The notes: a model not told the origin generated them from the letters alone. Counted from the first letter of the stretch, positions 19,984-30,626 are shown. The stretch: 64,000 bases of DNA from Deltaproteobacteria bacterium (GCA_016704445.1 JADJAE010000005.1:1-64000); one strand, 5' to 3'. Made by a program: numbers and translations.

Positions 19984-20499
19984 TCAGTTGATGGCCACGG
20001 CGAAGTTGCGGGTCTCGGGCACGCAGTTCTCCGCCGAGCACACCGCGAAGCGCATGCGGCCGAGCACCACCGTACGGGCGCCCGCCCGCTGCACCGGGAC
20101 CGCGAAGCGAGCGACGGCCTGCGTGTACTCCGCGGCGTCGGCGCGGCGCAGCGAGGGCTTCTCGGTGGAGCCGTCGCGCACGTCGAGCTCCAGGTTGACC
20201 GGGTACAGCTCGTTGACGTGGAAGTGCCCGGCTCCTCGAAGCTCGACCGTGAGAGCGGCGGGAGCCGCCGGGGTCGCGCCCGGAGCGAGCGCTGCGGTGA
20301 GTACGAAGCTGGGCTCGGAGATCTCCGCGCGAGGGCCGCTGGCCTCGGCCGAGGGCGCGGAGGGCGGAGCGGGAGGAGGCGTCGCGGGGGTCGCAGGGGC
20401 GAGCGCGGGAGGCTCCGGGGCGACCGGCGCAGGCGCGCTGCGGTTGCACCCAAGCAACATCACCAGGCCGACAGAAGCAGCGACACGATCGATCCGCAT
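19984..20499 (-). CDS. Small periplasmic lipoprotein of unknown function
   Basis: 171 residues. Signal peptide with lipobox VMLLGC, then a Pro/Ala-rich linker (about residues 23-55) and a compact beta-rich domain (LTVELRGAGHFHVNELYPVN, VARFAVPV, RFAVCSAENCVPETRNFAVA). The CSAENC motif near the end and overall pattern recall the N-terminal domain of DsbD-type reductases, but both the length and context are different, so this is only a resemblance. Oriented like the sensor kinase gene downstream; the gap is about 74 bp. The 156 bp upstream to the next gene contain no gene. Confidence 0.65.
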   Translation of the reverse strand: MRIDRVAASVGLVMLLGCNRSAPAPVAPEPPALAPATPATPPPAPPSAPSAEASGPRAEISEPSFVLTAALAPGATPAAPAALTVELRGAGHFHVNELYPVNLELDVRDGSTEKPSLRRADAAEYTQAVARFAVPVQRAGARTVVLGRMRFAVCSAENCVPETRNFAVAIN

Positions 20500-20655
20500 G
20501 ATGGGCTACAACCTCCGATGAGTGGCTCGATGAGCGCTGGCGGTCCTAGCACGCGGCGGAGGCGGCCTCCAACGGAGCACCGCTCCCGAGAGCGGCTCCG
20601 CGAACGTTCTCCCTTCCACCCGATGGAGGCCCCGCGGTAACGGTCTCCCCCTTCG

Positions 20656-21242
20656 ATGATGGCCCACCGGTCGACCGTGCTCACCGCCCTGCTGCTGCTC
20701 GCCGCGACCTCGTCGGCCTGCGCGGCGGCGCCCCGGTGCTCCATCGCCCCCGCAGGCGCCGTCGTGCGCTGGGCCGACGTCGGCCTCGACCCCACGGCGC
20801 GCATCACCGTCGTCCCGGTGATCGCCTGGTCCCCCCGGCACTTCGACGCCTCGGAGGGACCGGTGTACGTCCGCTTCGACGCGGCGGGCCTCGGCGACGC
20901 CCCGGTGATCGACCGCGCCGCCCTGGTGCTGGTCCCGTCGCCCTCCGCGCGCCGCGACCGCTGCGCCCTCCTCCGGGTGCGCGCCGTCGACGAGCCCTGG
21001 ACCGTCGCTGCCGTCGAGCGCGGCCAGCGCCCCGCCCTCACCGTCGACGCCGCGGCGGAGGTCACCCTCCCCCCGCAGCGGGTCCCGGTGCGGGTCGACG
21101 TGACCGCGCTGGCGCGAGCGCTCGGCCCCGACGGGCTGCGGCGGCGCGGCCTCGCCGTGACCGCGACGGAGGGAGGGGGCATCTTCCAGGGATCGGGTAC
21201 CCTCTCGCCCGAAGAGCGTCCACGCCTCGAGGTGCTGCTGCG

Positions 21243-21246
<4 letters not shown>
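20656..21246 (+). CDS. Lipoprotein with CBM96/DNRLRE-like domain
   Basis: 196 residues, signal peptide ending with Cys in ATSSACAAA. The mature part (VVRWADVGLDP, PVYVRFDAAGL, IDRAALVLVPSPS, VRVDVTALARAL, GLAVTATEGGGIFQG) has the strand order of DNRLRE/CBM96 modules, which occur in surface proteins and sometimes bind polysaccharide. Its last codons overlap the start of the following kinase by 4 bp (ATGA), so the two are translationally coupled. The coupling to a kinase is more informative than the fold: it may be the extracytoplasmic partner of that kinase. Confidence 0.6.
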
Positions 21247-22432
<1,186 letters not shown>

Positions 22433-22436
<4 letters not shown>

Positions 22437-23320
22437 GACCCATCGCCCTCGCACTCCTCGGCCTCCTGGGCTGCGCCTCCCGCACCCCGCAGCCGCAGGT
22501 CGCCCGCCCCACCCCCGACGCCTCGACCGCGACCGCCGCCGCGACCTCCGACGAGTGCGGCGCGATCCGCCCCGACCGGCGGTGCCTCCCGGCGGGCCTC
22601 TCGCTCCTCGGCGCCGCCGCCACCGAGGCCCACTTCGAGCAGCGCCCCCCTCGCGCCGCGCGGCTCCGCACCTTCGCCATCGACCGCGACGAGGCCTCCG
22701 CCGCCCGCTACCGGGAGTGCGTCGCCGCGGGCCGCTGCGCCCCCATGCGCTGCGACGCCGAGGTGCCCGACGCGGCGCCCGCCCGATGCCTCTCCTGGAC
22801 CGACGCGAGGGCCTACTGCGCCCACCGCGGAGGACGCCTGCCCACCGAGGCCGAGTGGCAGCGCGCGGCGGGCGGCACGCTGGAGCTGAGCCGGCCGTAC
22901 CCCTATGGGGCCGTCGCCGCGGCGGCCGACGCGGGCGTCGATGATCTTACCCCCGAGGGTATTCGCGACCTCGCCGGGTCGCTCGCCGAGTGGGTCGAAG
23001 ACCCCGGGGATTTCTACCCCGAGCTGCCGGAGATCCCCTCCCTCGACGCCTCCGTCGACGCCTCCGTCGACGCCTCCGTCGACGCCTCGCTGGCCGAGCT
23101 CCCGCCGCGGACCGACGGCGGCCTCTTCGTCTACGACGACCCCCGCGGTGTCTCCCGCGGCCCCTGGCGCGTGGTGCGCGGCGGCGACGCCCGCCTCCCC
23201 TGGGCGCAGTGCTCCAGCGCGCTGCGACGCTTCCGGCTGCCCGCCGACGCGCTGCCCTGGGTGGGCGTCCGCTGCGTCTACGCCCCGGTCTCGCCTTCGC
23301 CCGCGCGCCCGTACTCGTGA
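22433..23320 (+). CDS. Lipoprotein with formylglycine-generating-enzyme-like (FGE-sulfatase) domain
   Basis: 295 residues from GTG 22433. Lipobox LLGLLGC. The domain shows FGE family landmarks: FAIDRDEASAARYRECVAAG, CLSWTDARAYCAHRGGRLPT, EAEWQRAAGG, IRDLAGSLAEWVED, RVVRGGDAR and a terminal WVGVRCVY. An in-frame 12-bp repeat encodes SVDASVDASVDA within the domain. True FGE oxidises a sulfatase Cys; many bacterial relatives are non-catalytic or act elsewhere (for example kinase-associated modules), and no sulfatase gene is nearby. Coupled by overlap to the upstream Ser/Thr kinase. The last 43 bp overlap the convergent regulator gene. Confidence 0.8.
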
Positions 23321-24667
23321 AGCTTGTACTGGATCTTCCGGGCCGACACCCCGAGCAGCTTCGCCGCCTTCGAGGTGCTGCCGCCCACCGCGCGCAGCGT
23401 CTCCAGGATGGCGTAGCGCTCCAGCTCCGCGATGCTCGACCCGGGGATCACCGGCCGCCCTTCGCCCTCCTTCGAGCGCGCCGAGCCGACGATCATCGGC
23501 CCGGGTAGCTGCTCGACCTCGATGCGCTCCCCGCGGCAGAGCACCACCGCGCGCTCCACGGCGTGCTCCAGCTCGCGCACGTTGCCCGGCCACGACCACG
23601 CCATGAGCCGCTGCATCGCCTCCTCGCTGAACCCGAGGATGCGCTTGCCGTTCTCCTGGGCGTAGCGGCGCAGGAAGAAGCCAGCGAGCAGCGGCACGTC
23701 CGTGCGGCGATCGCGCAGCGGCGGCAGGTCGACGCGGATCACGTTGAGCCGATAGAAGAGGTCCTCGCGAAACTGTCCCCGGCGCACCCGGTCTTCGAGG
23801 TCGACGTTGGTGGCGGCCACCACGCGCACGTCGACCTTGAGGGTCTCGTTGCCGCCCACGCGCTCGAACTCCCGCTCCTGGAGGAAGCGCAGCAGCTTCA
23901 CCTGCGTCGCGAGCGGGGATCTCGCCCACCTCGTCGAGGAAGAGGGTCCCGCCGTCGGCCTGCTTGAAGCGCCCCTCGCGACGCCCTACCGCGCCGGTGA
24001 AGGCCCCGCGCTCATGGCCGAAGAGCTCGCTCTCCAACAGGGACTCGGAGAGCGCCGCGCAGTTGAGCCTCACCAGGGGCTGCTGGGCGCGGGTCGAGGC
24101 GCGGTGCAGTGCGGCCGCGACGAGCTCCTTGCCGGTGCCGCTCTCCCCGACGATGAGCACGCTGGAGCGCGACGGCGCGACCTGCGCGACGGTCTCCAGC
24201 AGCGCCTTCATGCTGGGGTGCTCGCCCACGATGTGGCCGAAGGCGTTGCGCTCCCGCAGGCGCTCTCGCAGCACGGCGGCCTCGGCCATGAGCCTCGCCT
24301 TCTCCATGGCGCGCTCGACCACAGCGATGAGGCTGCCCGGCTCGAGGGGCTTGGTGAGGTAGTTCTCCGCGCCCAGCTTGATGGCCTCGACCGCGGAGTC
24401 GATGGTGCCGAAGGCGGTCATCACCACCAGCACCGTCGAGGGCGACGCCGCGCGCGCCTCCTTCAGTAGCCCGAGGCCGTCGAGCCCCGGCATCTTCAGG
24501 TCCGTGAGGATCAGGTCGGGAGAGAACGCCCCGAGCTTTCCCAGCGCCTTGAAGCCGTCCGCCGCGGTCTCGGTCTCGTAGCCTTCCTCCCGCAGGATCT
24601 CCGAGAGCGCCGCGCGCGCGTTGGCCTCGTCGTCCACGATCAGGATGCGTCCTCTGCTCTCTTCCAT
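23278..24667 (-). pseudogene. NtrC-type sigma-54 response regulator, split by a single-base frameshift
   Basis: Starts at ATG 24667. A receiver domain (RILIVDDEANARAALSEIL, LILTDLKMPG, LTKPLEPG) is followed by a sigma-54 AAA+ domain (GESGTGKELVAAALH Walker A, HERGAFTGAVG, GGTLFLDEVGEIP). At about 23914-23918 one extra C in CCCC changes frame. Removing it continues as PLATQVKLLRFLQEREFERV, with the AAA+ remainder (FREDLFYRLNVIRVDLPPLR, WPGNVRELEHAVERA) and a C-terminal Fis-type helix-turn-helix (GGSTSKAAKLLGVSARKIQY). The repaired length is 1389 bp, 462 residues, normal for the family. Probably a functional activator with a homopolymer error; true inactivation cannot be excluded. Confidence 0.88.
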
Positions 24668-24789
24668 CACCCGGCGCACTCTACTCCCCGCGCTCGGAGC
24701 GCGTCCCGCTCGTCTTCCCGCCCTCCCCCCTCGCCGGTGGTCAGCGGGGCCCCAGTTGCGTTCGCGAGCGATGCGCGTTCTCTGGTCGC

Positions 24790-25857
24790 ATGCTCCTCCG
24801 ATCGCTGCCGTGGCTCGTGGTGGGTCTGCTCGGGTCGGTCGTCGCCTGCTCGGCCGGAGAGGCCTCGGAGGTGCTCGAGCCCTCGGAAGATCTCGGCGCT
24901 CCGCTCGACCGTGGCCTCGTCGACGCCGGGCTCCGAGACGTGGCCCGCCTCGACCTCGGCGGCGCCGACCGTACGACGCCCGACGCCCCATCGATCGACC
25001 GCGCGATGGACGCTGCGCCGTCGAGCGACGCGCCGCGAGGGTGCGGCCCCCGGGAGTTCTGCGGCAACCGCCTCGACGACGACTGCAACGGCCTCGTCGA
25101 CGACGGCTGCGTCTGCACTCCGGGCGCCACGCAGCGCTGCTACTCCGGCGAGCCCGCCCAGCCCGGCCACGGCGCGTGCGCATGGGGGACGCAGACCTGC
25201 ACGGGCACCGGGGAGTTCGGCACCTGGAGCGCCTGCGCGGGCGAGACGCTCCCCGCGCCGGAGGCCTGCGACGGGGTCGACAACAACTGCGACGGCGTGG
25301 TCGACGAGGGGTGCCGCGCCTGCATCGAGGGCACGGCCACCGGGGCGCCCTGGCAGATCAACCGCACGATGGGTCCCGTGTGCTTCGGGCGCAGCTTCAC
25401 CACGCACGGCGACCCGGCGGAGTTCGAGCTCGCCGCCATCCCCGCCGAGGCCGCCGCGGGGTGGTCCGCCGTCGCCGCGACCACCATCGATTTCTCCCAG
25501 GACTCCGCCCTCTGCGGCCGCTCGTGCGAGTGCCTCAACGGCGGTGAGTTCACCTACTTCCAGACCTTCTTCGAGGTGTCGGCCAGCTACGTGGTGCGCT
25601 CCCTCACGGTGTCCATGGGCGCCGTGGACGACGGCGCGCGGGTGACGGTGTTCAACGACCGCCACCCGGCCGGCGTCTCCGACCCCGGGGCCTACGTGCA
25701 GATCGGCGGCACCGGCACCACCACCGACCTCGCGCGCTACATCGCCCCGGGGCGCAACCGCATCGTCATCACCCACCTCGACGACTGCTGCAGCCATCGG
25801 GAGCTCGCCGGCGTGCGCGTGGTGCTCAATGGCGGCCCGCTCGAGCGCTGCCCCTGA
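24790..25857 (+). CDS. Lipoprotein with two MopE-type Cys/Asp motifs
   Basis: 355 residues. Signal ends GSVVAC. After an Asp-rich linker come two putative metal-binding motifs, NRLDDDCNGLVDDGC and DGVDNNCDGVVDEGC, separated by a Cys-containing segment (CACAWGTQTC-like spacing). The C-terminal half (ATTIDFSQDSALCGRSC, YFQTFFEVSASYVVRSL, RVTVFNDRHPAG, RNRIVITHLDDCC) looks like an extracellular beta-sandwich. It is probably displayed at the cell surface. Diverges from the sigma-54 regulator with a 122-bp gap. Confidence 0.75.
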   Translation: MLLRSLPWLVVGLLGSVVACSAGEASEVLEPSEDLGAPLDRGLVDAGLRDVARLDLGGADRTTPDAPSIDRAMDAAPSSDAPRGCGPREFCGNRLDDDCNGLVDDGCVCTPGATQRCYSGEPAQPGHGACAWGTQTCTGTGEFGTWSACAGETLPAPEACDGVDNNCDGVVDEGCRACIEGTATGAPWQINRTMGPVCFGRSFTTHGDPAEFELAAIPAEAAAGWSAVAATTIDFSQDSALCGRSCECLNGGEFTYFQTFFEVSASYVVRSLTVSMGAVDDGARVTVFNDRHPAGVSDPGAYVQIGGTGTTTDLARYIAPGRNRIVITHLDDCCSHRELAGVRVVLNGGPLERCP

Positions 25858-25908
25858 GTGGTCGCGAGCGCTTGACCGCGCGCGCCGATGCCCTATTCCC
25901 CTACCGCC

Positions 25909-26148
25909 ATGGCCGACCCCTCGGAGCCCAGCGACACCCCGCCCGTCGTCTCCACCGGTACCGTCGACGAGTCCGCCCTGCTCCCCGTCGAGCGCGACCG
26001 TCGCTTCCTCGTCCGCCTGGTGCTGCTCCTGCTGGTGGGCCTCATCGGCGGGTCCTTCGTCGCGATGCAGCTACGAGGCGCCGCCAGCTCGTGCGGCGCG
26101 AAGCTGATGCGACCGGGCAGCACCGTCATCCCTCCGGGGCCGCGATGA
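25909..26148 (+). CDS. Small single-pass membrane protein
   Basis: 79 residues from ATG 25909, or 86 from ATG 25888; the choice is open because neither has an obvious ribosome site. An acidic, Pro-rich N-terminus is followed by one transmembrane helix (FLVRLVLLLLVGLIGGSFVA) preceded by basic residues, and a short C-terminal tail. Function unknown. Its stop overlaps the start of the next gene by 4 bp, so it is probably co-translated with it. Confidence 0.6.
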   Translation: MADPSEPSDTPPVVSTGTVDESALLPVERDRRFLVRLVLLLLVGLIGGSFVAMQLRGAASSCGAKLMRPGSTVIPPGPR

Positions 26149-27020
26149 GCCCCGCTGCCGCCGAGCGCCGCCGCGTCCGCGAGCACCTCACCCGCGCCCT
26201 TCGCTCGGTGCGCTCCGCCCCGACCGACGCGCTCACCGCCCCGCAGCGAGCCCGCCGCCGCGCCGCCCTGCGGGCCCTCGCCCGCTACATCGCCGGGGGC
26301 CGCTATCCCCTCAACCGCGTCTCTCTCTCCGCCACCCCGGTCTTCGTCGACGAGGGCGGGGCGCGCTGCGCCATGGCGGCGCTCATCGAGTCCACCGGCG
26401 ACGGCGAGCTCGTCCAGCGCGTGGCCCGCGACCACAACCTCGCGTACGTCGAGCAGCTCCGCGGCGACCCTGCGCTCAACGCCTGGCTCGACCGCAACGG
26501 CATCACCCTCGCCGAGGCCGCGCGCATCCAGCCCGCCTACCACGCGCACACGGACGTCACCTGGCAGCCCACGGTGAGCATCCTCGCCGGCGTGACGGCC
26601 GGCGCATCGACGGACACCGGGGCGCAGCTCGCGCTCGCTCCGACGCTTCGCGTGGGGGTGCGACGGGTGATCCGGGGGGGCACCAACTCCGGCGCCTCGG
26701 TCTACGGCAGCCTCGCGCTCAACCTGGAGTACGCGCGCAGCTTCGTGGTGGGCGTAGGCGCAGCGCACCACGCCGGGCTGGTGCTCCACTGGGAGCCCGA
26801 CGGCAACCACGACGACGTGCAGTGGTACCTGGTGGGCGGTCCCATCGCGGCGCTCGACGACGACGGCGCGCCGGGCACGGCGTGGGGCGTCCAGCTCGGG
26901 GCGGGCTTCAGCTTCCGCAAGCGATTGGTGCCGTGGCTCTTCGAGGCGATCGCGCAGGGGCTCGGACAGTCCTCGGGCGCCACGCTTCGAGCGGGCGTAA
27001 ACGTAGGCGTGATCTGGTGA
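26145..27020 (+). CDS. Conserved protein of unknown function with a beta-rich C-terminal half
   Basis: 291 residues from ATG 26145. Residues about 45-130 carry a recognisable conserved block: LNRVSLSATPVFVDEGGARC, AYVEQLRGDPALNAWLDRNG, ITLAEAARIQPAY. I have seen this block in hypothetical proteins from diverse bacteria but know no function for it. The second half (TVSILAGVTAGASTDTG, SLALNLEYARSFVVGVG, WGVQLGAGFSFRKRL, RAGVNVGVIW) alternates hydrophobic and polar residues and ends in an aromatic residue, suggesting an outer-membrane beta-barrel-like part. No signal peptide is seen, which argues against export. Coupled to the small membrane protein upstream. Confidence 0.55.
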   Translation: MSPAAAERRRVREHLTRALRSVRSAPTDALTAPQRARRRAALRALARYIAGGRYPLNRVSLSATPVFVDEGGARCAMAALIESTGDGELVQRVARDHNLAYVEQLRGDPALNAWLDRNGITLAEAARIQPAYHAHTDVTWQPTVSILAGVTAGASTDTGAQLALAPTLRVGVRRVIRGGTNSGASVYGSLALNLEYARSFVVGVGAAHHAGLVLHWEPDGNHDDVQWYLVGGPIAALDDDGAPGTAWGVQLGAGFSFRKRLVPWLFEAIAQGLGQSSGATLRAGVNVGVIW

Positions 27021-27027
27021 GGGAGCG

Positions 27028-29097
27028 CTAACCGCCCCAGCGCACGCCGTACTGCGAGGCGGGCGCGTCGGTCACCGCGGGGGTCGCCGTCACGGCGGCG
27101 GCTCCGGCCGCCTCGGGTGAGGGCGAGGGGCGCGGGTACCGCGGCTGCGCGGGCCACGCGGTGTAGCGCGCCGCGTCGGGCGAGGCCGCGCCGAGGTCGT
27201 AGCGCTGCATCAGCGGCGACGGGGCGTCGGGGCCGTTGCGAGAGCGGATCCTCGCGCACTCCTCGGTGGAGATGCGCTTGGGGCCAGCGACGGTGCCGAG
27301 GCTCGCGTCGGCGTCCATCAGCAGCCACGGGCGATCGGGGCCCATGTTGTCCGGGTGCCAGGGCTGGTCGAGCAGGATGTGCCCGGCCTCGTGCGACTGC
27401 GTCCAGGCTTCGCGCTCGGCCGCGATGCCCGCCCGGTCGATGAGGAAGCCGTTGCCGATGGACCCGCCGTCCCCGCGCACGAAGGCCTCGCCGATGCGCG
27501 TCCCTCGGGAGAAGCGGTTGATCACGATCATCTCCATCGTGGTCACGTCGTCATCGATGAGCGGCTTGATGAGCGCGCGCTCCTCCAGGGTGCCGGAGGT
27601 GCTGTTCTGGTTGTTGAACTCGTCGACGCCGTCGCTGAAGTCCACCACCGCCAGCTCCGCGCCCTGGCGCAGGTCGGTGCTGAGGGCGGAGCCCGGAACC
27701 GTCGACAGGTTGGTCCATCGGCCAGCGCGGTCGAGCACCAGCACGTCGGCGCTCGGTCGTGCGCCGTAGGTCGTGCGGGGGTTGGTCGTCACCCTCGCCC
27801 GGTAGCCCCGCGCCTGGAGCATCGCCCCCATGGCCATCGCCGTGTCGATGGGGCGCCAGCCCGCGCGCGTCACCAGCGGTGGCATCGCGACGCCGTTCAC
27901 CCGCAGCCGCACCTCTCCCCCGGAGGCGAGCGCCCCGTGGTCATCTCCGAAGGCGATCATCGTCGTCGGGGGAGGGTCGACCACCCTGGCCACGTCGCCC
28001 GAGGGATCACCCCAGGTCACCCCGCACTGCCCGTACACCTCGTTGGCGATCGCCACCTGGCGTCGGCCGATGTCCAGCGCCGCGGCCTCGCTCCCTCCCA
28101 CCAGCGGAACGCCTCCGCTCGACTGAGCCCGGTCGCGCAGCACCAGCACCCTCGCCCGCACCATCCTCGCCGCCATCGGACCGTCTTCCCGGCCCGGCCT
28201 CCCCACGCGCACGTCCGTCGTCGCCTCGCCCGCCACGCCTGCGCGCCGGTAGCGCACCCTCACCCGGTCTCTCAGCGCCACCCGCAGCGTCTGCGCCTCG
28301 ACCCCCGGCGCCCGCTGGTCGACCTCGTCGCCCACGAGGCGCACGTAGCCCGAGCGCCACGGCGTCGCCGCGTCGGGCCTCGCCATCGCCACCTCCGCCA
28401 GCCGCGCCCGTAGCGCGGTCGGGTCGCTCACGAAGGACGCGGGCGTGCCGCTGCTCTCCCAGCGCACCGAGGCCTCTGCGCCGGGCGTCGGGTCCCACAC
28501 CTCCGCGCGGACGTTCTCCAGGTCGGGCGAGCGCTCTCCCCACGCGGCGCGGCGCGGCAGGGTCTCGTCGTTGGTCACCTGCCGGGAGATCATCACCGCG
28601 TCGCGGTGCGCGTACACGGGAGCGTTGTCCCCGTGGAGCACCGTCACCGCCGCCACGGTGACCGCCACGCGCCAGCGCTGGGCCCCTGCGACGAGCTCCA
28701 CCGAGGCGTCGTCGGGTCGAGCGCTCGCGGCCACCCCGACGAGCTCCACCGTCGCGGCGCCTCGGCGCACTGGCAGGTTGGCGCGCTCGACCAGACCACC
28801 GGAGGGGTCGCGCACGCGCAGGCCGCCGGTCACGGTGACGGCCACGGCGCCGGTGGGGATGCCCTCCAGGGAGAGGGCGACGCGGTCGTCGTCGGCCGGG
28901 GGCGCGGGGCTCTGCTGCGAGTCGGGGACGCCGTCGTCGTCGTCGTCGTCGTCGTCGAGGCCGACGAGGGCGCGGGTGGGGTTGAGCTCGCCGGTGCTCC
29001 AGCGAAGCGTCGGGGCCGAGGGTGAAGGCTGGGCAGCCGCGGGAGCGAGGCGGGTGAGACCGGCGAGCAGCACCGCGAGGCAGGGGGCGAGACGCAT
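27028..29097 (-). CDS. Large exported protein with HEXXH zinc-protease-like motif and poly-Asp run
   Basis: 689 residues. Signal peptide ends LAPAAAQ. A run of eight Asp (residues 48-55, DDDDDDDDGVPD) is followed by beta-rich segments. Further on come RRQVAIANEVYGQCGVTWGD and IGEAFVRGDGGSIGNGFLID. Near residues 569-581 is HEAGHILLDQPWH, an HEXXH with a third His eight residues later, and a Met in LLMDADA that may serve as a turn. This fits a metzincin-like zinc metalloprotease, although the classical spacing would put the third ligand at position +6 after HEXXH. Substrate unknown. It is the last chromosomal gene before the integron array, which ends about 90 bp upstream of its start. Confidence 0.6.
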   Translation of the reverse strand: MRLAPCLAVLLAGLTRLAPAAAQPSPSAPTLRWSTGELNPTRALVGLDDDDDDDDGVPDSQQSPAPPADDDRVALSLEGIPTGAVAVTVTGGLRVRDPSGGLVERANLPVRRGAATVELVGVAASARPDDASVELVAGAQRWRVAVTVAAVTVLHGDNAPVYAHRDAVMISRQVTNDETLPRRAAWGERSPDLENVRAEVWDPTPGAEASVRWESSGTPASFVSDPTALRARLAEVAMARPDAATPWRSGYVRLVGDEVDQRAPGVEAQTLRVALRDRVRVRYRRAGVAGEATTDVRVGRPGREDGPMAARMVRARVLVLRDRAQSSGGVPLVGGSEAAALDIGRRQVAIANEVYGQCGVTWGDPSGDVARVVDPPPTTMIAFGDDHGALASGGEVRLRVNGVAMPPLVTRAGWRPIDTAMAMGAMLQARGYRARVTTNPRTTYGARPSADVLVLDRAGRWTNLSTVPGSALSTDLRQGAELAVVDFSDGVDEFNNQNSTSGTLEERALIKPLIDDDVTTMEMIVINRFSRGTRIGEAFVRGDGGSIGNGFLIDRAGIAAEREAWTQSHEAGHILLDQPWHPDNMGPDRPWLLMDADASLGTVAGPKRISTEECARIRSRNGPDAPSPLMQRYDLGAASPDAARYTAWPAQPRYPRPSPSPEAAGAAAVTATPAVTDAPASQYGVRWGG

Positions 29098-29314
29098 CGG
29101 GCGCGAGGATAGCGCGGTCGGGCGGCGCGGGAGACGGCTACGGACGTCCGGAGGTGCGGCACCGGATGGATGGGGGGCCCCAGCCTGTCAGGCGCTACCC
29201 ACGACATGGATGATGGTGGCCTGCATGAGTGCGATGCACTCGCGCAGTGAGCCCTTCTCACCGATGATGCACCTCGCCATGGGCGACGTAGAAGAGCTCG
29301 GCGCCGAGCTGCTG

Positions 29315-29602
29315 TTATCTGATCCCGATGATCCGCGACACCGCGCCGGTCTTGGGGTTGTACCGAGCGACGCAGCACCGCCCGCACGGGTCGCCCCTCC
29401 CGGACCAACCGGTGGGGTGGCCGTCGTGCCGGACGCGGACCTCCAACTGCCCCCCGGCGGCCAGGGACACTTCCGCCGTATAGTCGTTTGGTTCGCGGCC
29501 GGAGGAGGCCATCGCCGCGGCGACCGAACGCACGGCCTCGCGCTGCTCCTCCGGGAACGCCTTGACCTGCACGAGTCGCGGGAATTGATCCTCCTCGCCC
29601 AT
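29315..29602 (-). CDS. Cassette protein of unknown function (last attC-bounded cassette)
   Basis: 95 residues starting 14 nt after the attC ending at 29616 on the minus strand. No known domain. Visible features are YTAEVSLAAGGQLEVRVRH, RGDPCGRCCVARYNPKTG and a terminal SRIIGIR. The Cys pair could bind metal. It is one of the more complete cassette genes. Downstream, 29188-29314 holds only a 30-codon fragment frame and no attC, so the array end here is probably truncated. Confidence 0.55.
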   Translation of the reverse strand: MGEEDQFPRLVQVKAFPEEQREAVRSVAAAMASSGREPNDYTAEVSLAAGGQLEVRVRHDGHPTGWSGRGDPCGRCCVARYNPKTGAVSRIIGIR

Positions 29603-29615
29603 ACGCCCTCTAGCT

Positions 29616-29705
29616 GCCCAACGGCTGACCGATGTGCCGCCACATCGGATCAGCGGTTTGACGGCGGGTGGATGGGGAGCGGTCAGCACCATCGGCTTGT
29701 TGGGC
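29616..29705 (-). other. attC site 1
   Basis: Plus-strand bounds GCCCAAC and GTTGGGC, 90 bp, with internal arms CCGATGTGCCG and CGGTCAGCACCATCGG. Lies between the stop of the PIN toxin gene (29716) and the start of the next cassette gene (29602). Confidence 0.9.
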
Positions 29706-29715
29706 TCCCCGCTGC

Positions 29716-30150
29716 TCACGAAATCCGTCGGAACCCCGCCGCTGCATCGAGTCCCTGGTCAAAGCTCACCACTTCGTCAATGTCGCCTGCCCGCTGCAAC
29801 GCAACCAGAAGTGCGTCGTTGAAGTTCACAACTCCACCAGTCGCGTCGACGATGCTGAGAATCTCCGGCAGAAGCCGCTCAGATTCTTTCGCGACGAAGC
29901 GGATCTCCCCACGCTCCGCCGCGGCACGGATCCTTGCAACTGCGGCGCTGATGTCGGGTGGGTTCGTCTTCCGCTGCTGCGAGCGACGACAGATCACGGA
30001 GACCGCCTCCCCGACACAGATATCGAGAAGAACGGGACGCGAACCACTCGCTTGAAGCCGCGCGAGGAGCTCACTCGCACGAGTTGCCAGAACATCGCTG
30101 CCATCCAGCAGGCCAACGAGGATGTTTGCGTCGAGAACGACATCAGCCAT
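29716..30150 (-). CDS. Cassette PIN-domain (VapC-type) toxin
   Basis: 144 residues from ATG 30150. PIN ribonuclease features: DVVLDANILVGLLDG with the first acidic residue, a central conserved Glu region (LLDICVGEAVSVICRR) and the late NFNDALLVALQRAGD with the ND motif. VapC toxins cleave RNA, often tRNA, and are held by an antitoxin. The upstream antitoxin gene overlaps by 8 bp. The longer open frame upstream is not used because it reads through the antitoxin. The stop lies 11 nt before attC1. TA pairs are common in sedentary integrons, where they may stabilise the array (established for Vibrio superintegrons). Confidence 0.85.
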   Translation of the reverse strand: MADVVLDANILVGLLDGSDVLATRASELLARLQASGSRPVLLDICVGEAVSVICRRSQQRKTNPPDISAAVARIRAAAERGEIRFVAKESERLLPEILSIVDATGGVVNFNDALLVALQRAGDIDEVVSFDQGLDAAAGFRRIS

Positions 30151-30409
30151 CGTATAGCTGATCGCAGTCATCGACCGCGTTCCCCCCAAGATGTACTGCG
30201 CCTCGAAGCGATTCGATCGTCTCCCAGGAGGCCGCTCTTTGTCCCTCAGATTGCGTGGCCTGCTTGCTAACGTCAGCACCGACGCTCGCAAGCACTCGCA
30301 AGGCGAACTCGCGGCGTTCCGAGGGGGAGAGCTTGATTGCTTCGTAGTACAATTTTTCGGCCGCGTCGCCCATAAGCTCAAGAATACCCGCGTCCAGGCT
30401 CCTGTTCAA
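30143..30409 (-). CDS. Cassette antitoxin partner of the PIN toxin
   Basis: 88 residues, starting at ATG 30409. Sequence begins MNRSLDAGILELMGDAAEKL and contains a helical AIKLSPSERREFALRVLAS, resembling short addiction-module antitoxins (the TIGR02574-type SPxER pattern). The acidic, Asp-rich tail could wrap the toxin. Assignment rests on the overlap with the PIN gene as much as on sequence. The first 126 bp of the cassette (30410-30535) upstream hold no gene. Confidence 0.65.
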   Translation of the reverse strand: MNRSLDAGILELMGDAAEKLYYEAIKLSPSERREFALRVLASVGADVSKQATQSEGQRAASWETIESLRGAVHLGGNAVDDCDQLYDG

Positions 30410-30535
30410 CCCATCGTTCCTTTCGATCGCAACAGGTCGAGCGCGCCTCTCGTGCGGTCGTCAGTTACCAGATCGAGTTGGGCCCGAGCCCGGGCCTTGC
30501 CCGTCCCGGCTCACCTCCCGCCGCCTGCCGAAGCT

Positions 30536-30626
30536 GCCCAACGGCTGGCCGATGTGCCGCCCCAGCGGACGCGACGGGTTGACGGCGAGTGAAGCGGGAG
30601 CGGTCGGCACCATCGGCTTGTTAGGG
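30536..30626 (-). other. attC site 2
   Basis: Bounds GCCCAAC and GTTAGGG, 91 bp, arms GGCCGATGTGCCG and CGGTCGGCACCATCGG. The last base departs from the GTTRRRY core. Confidence 0.85.
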
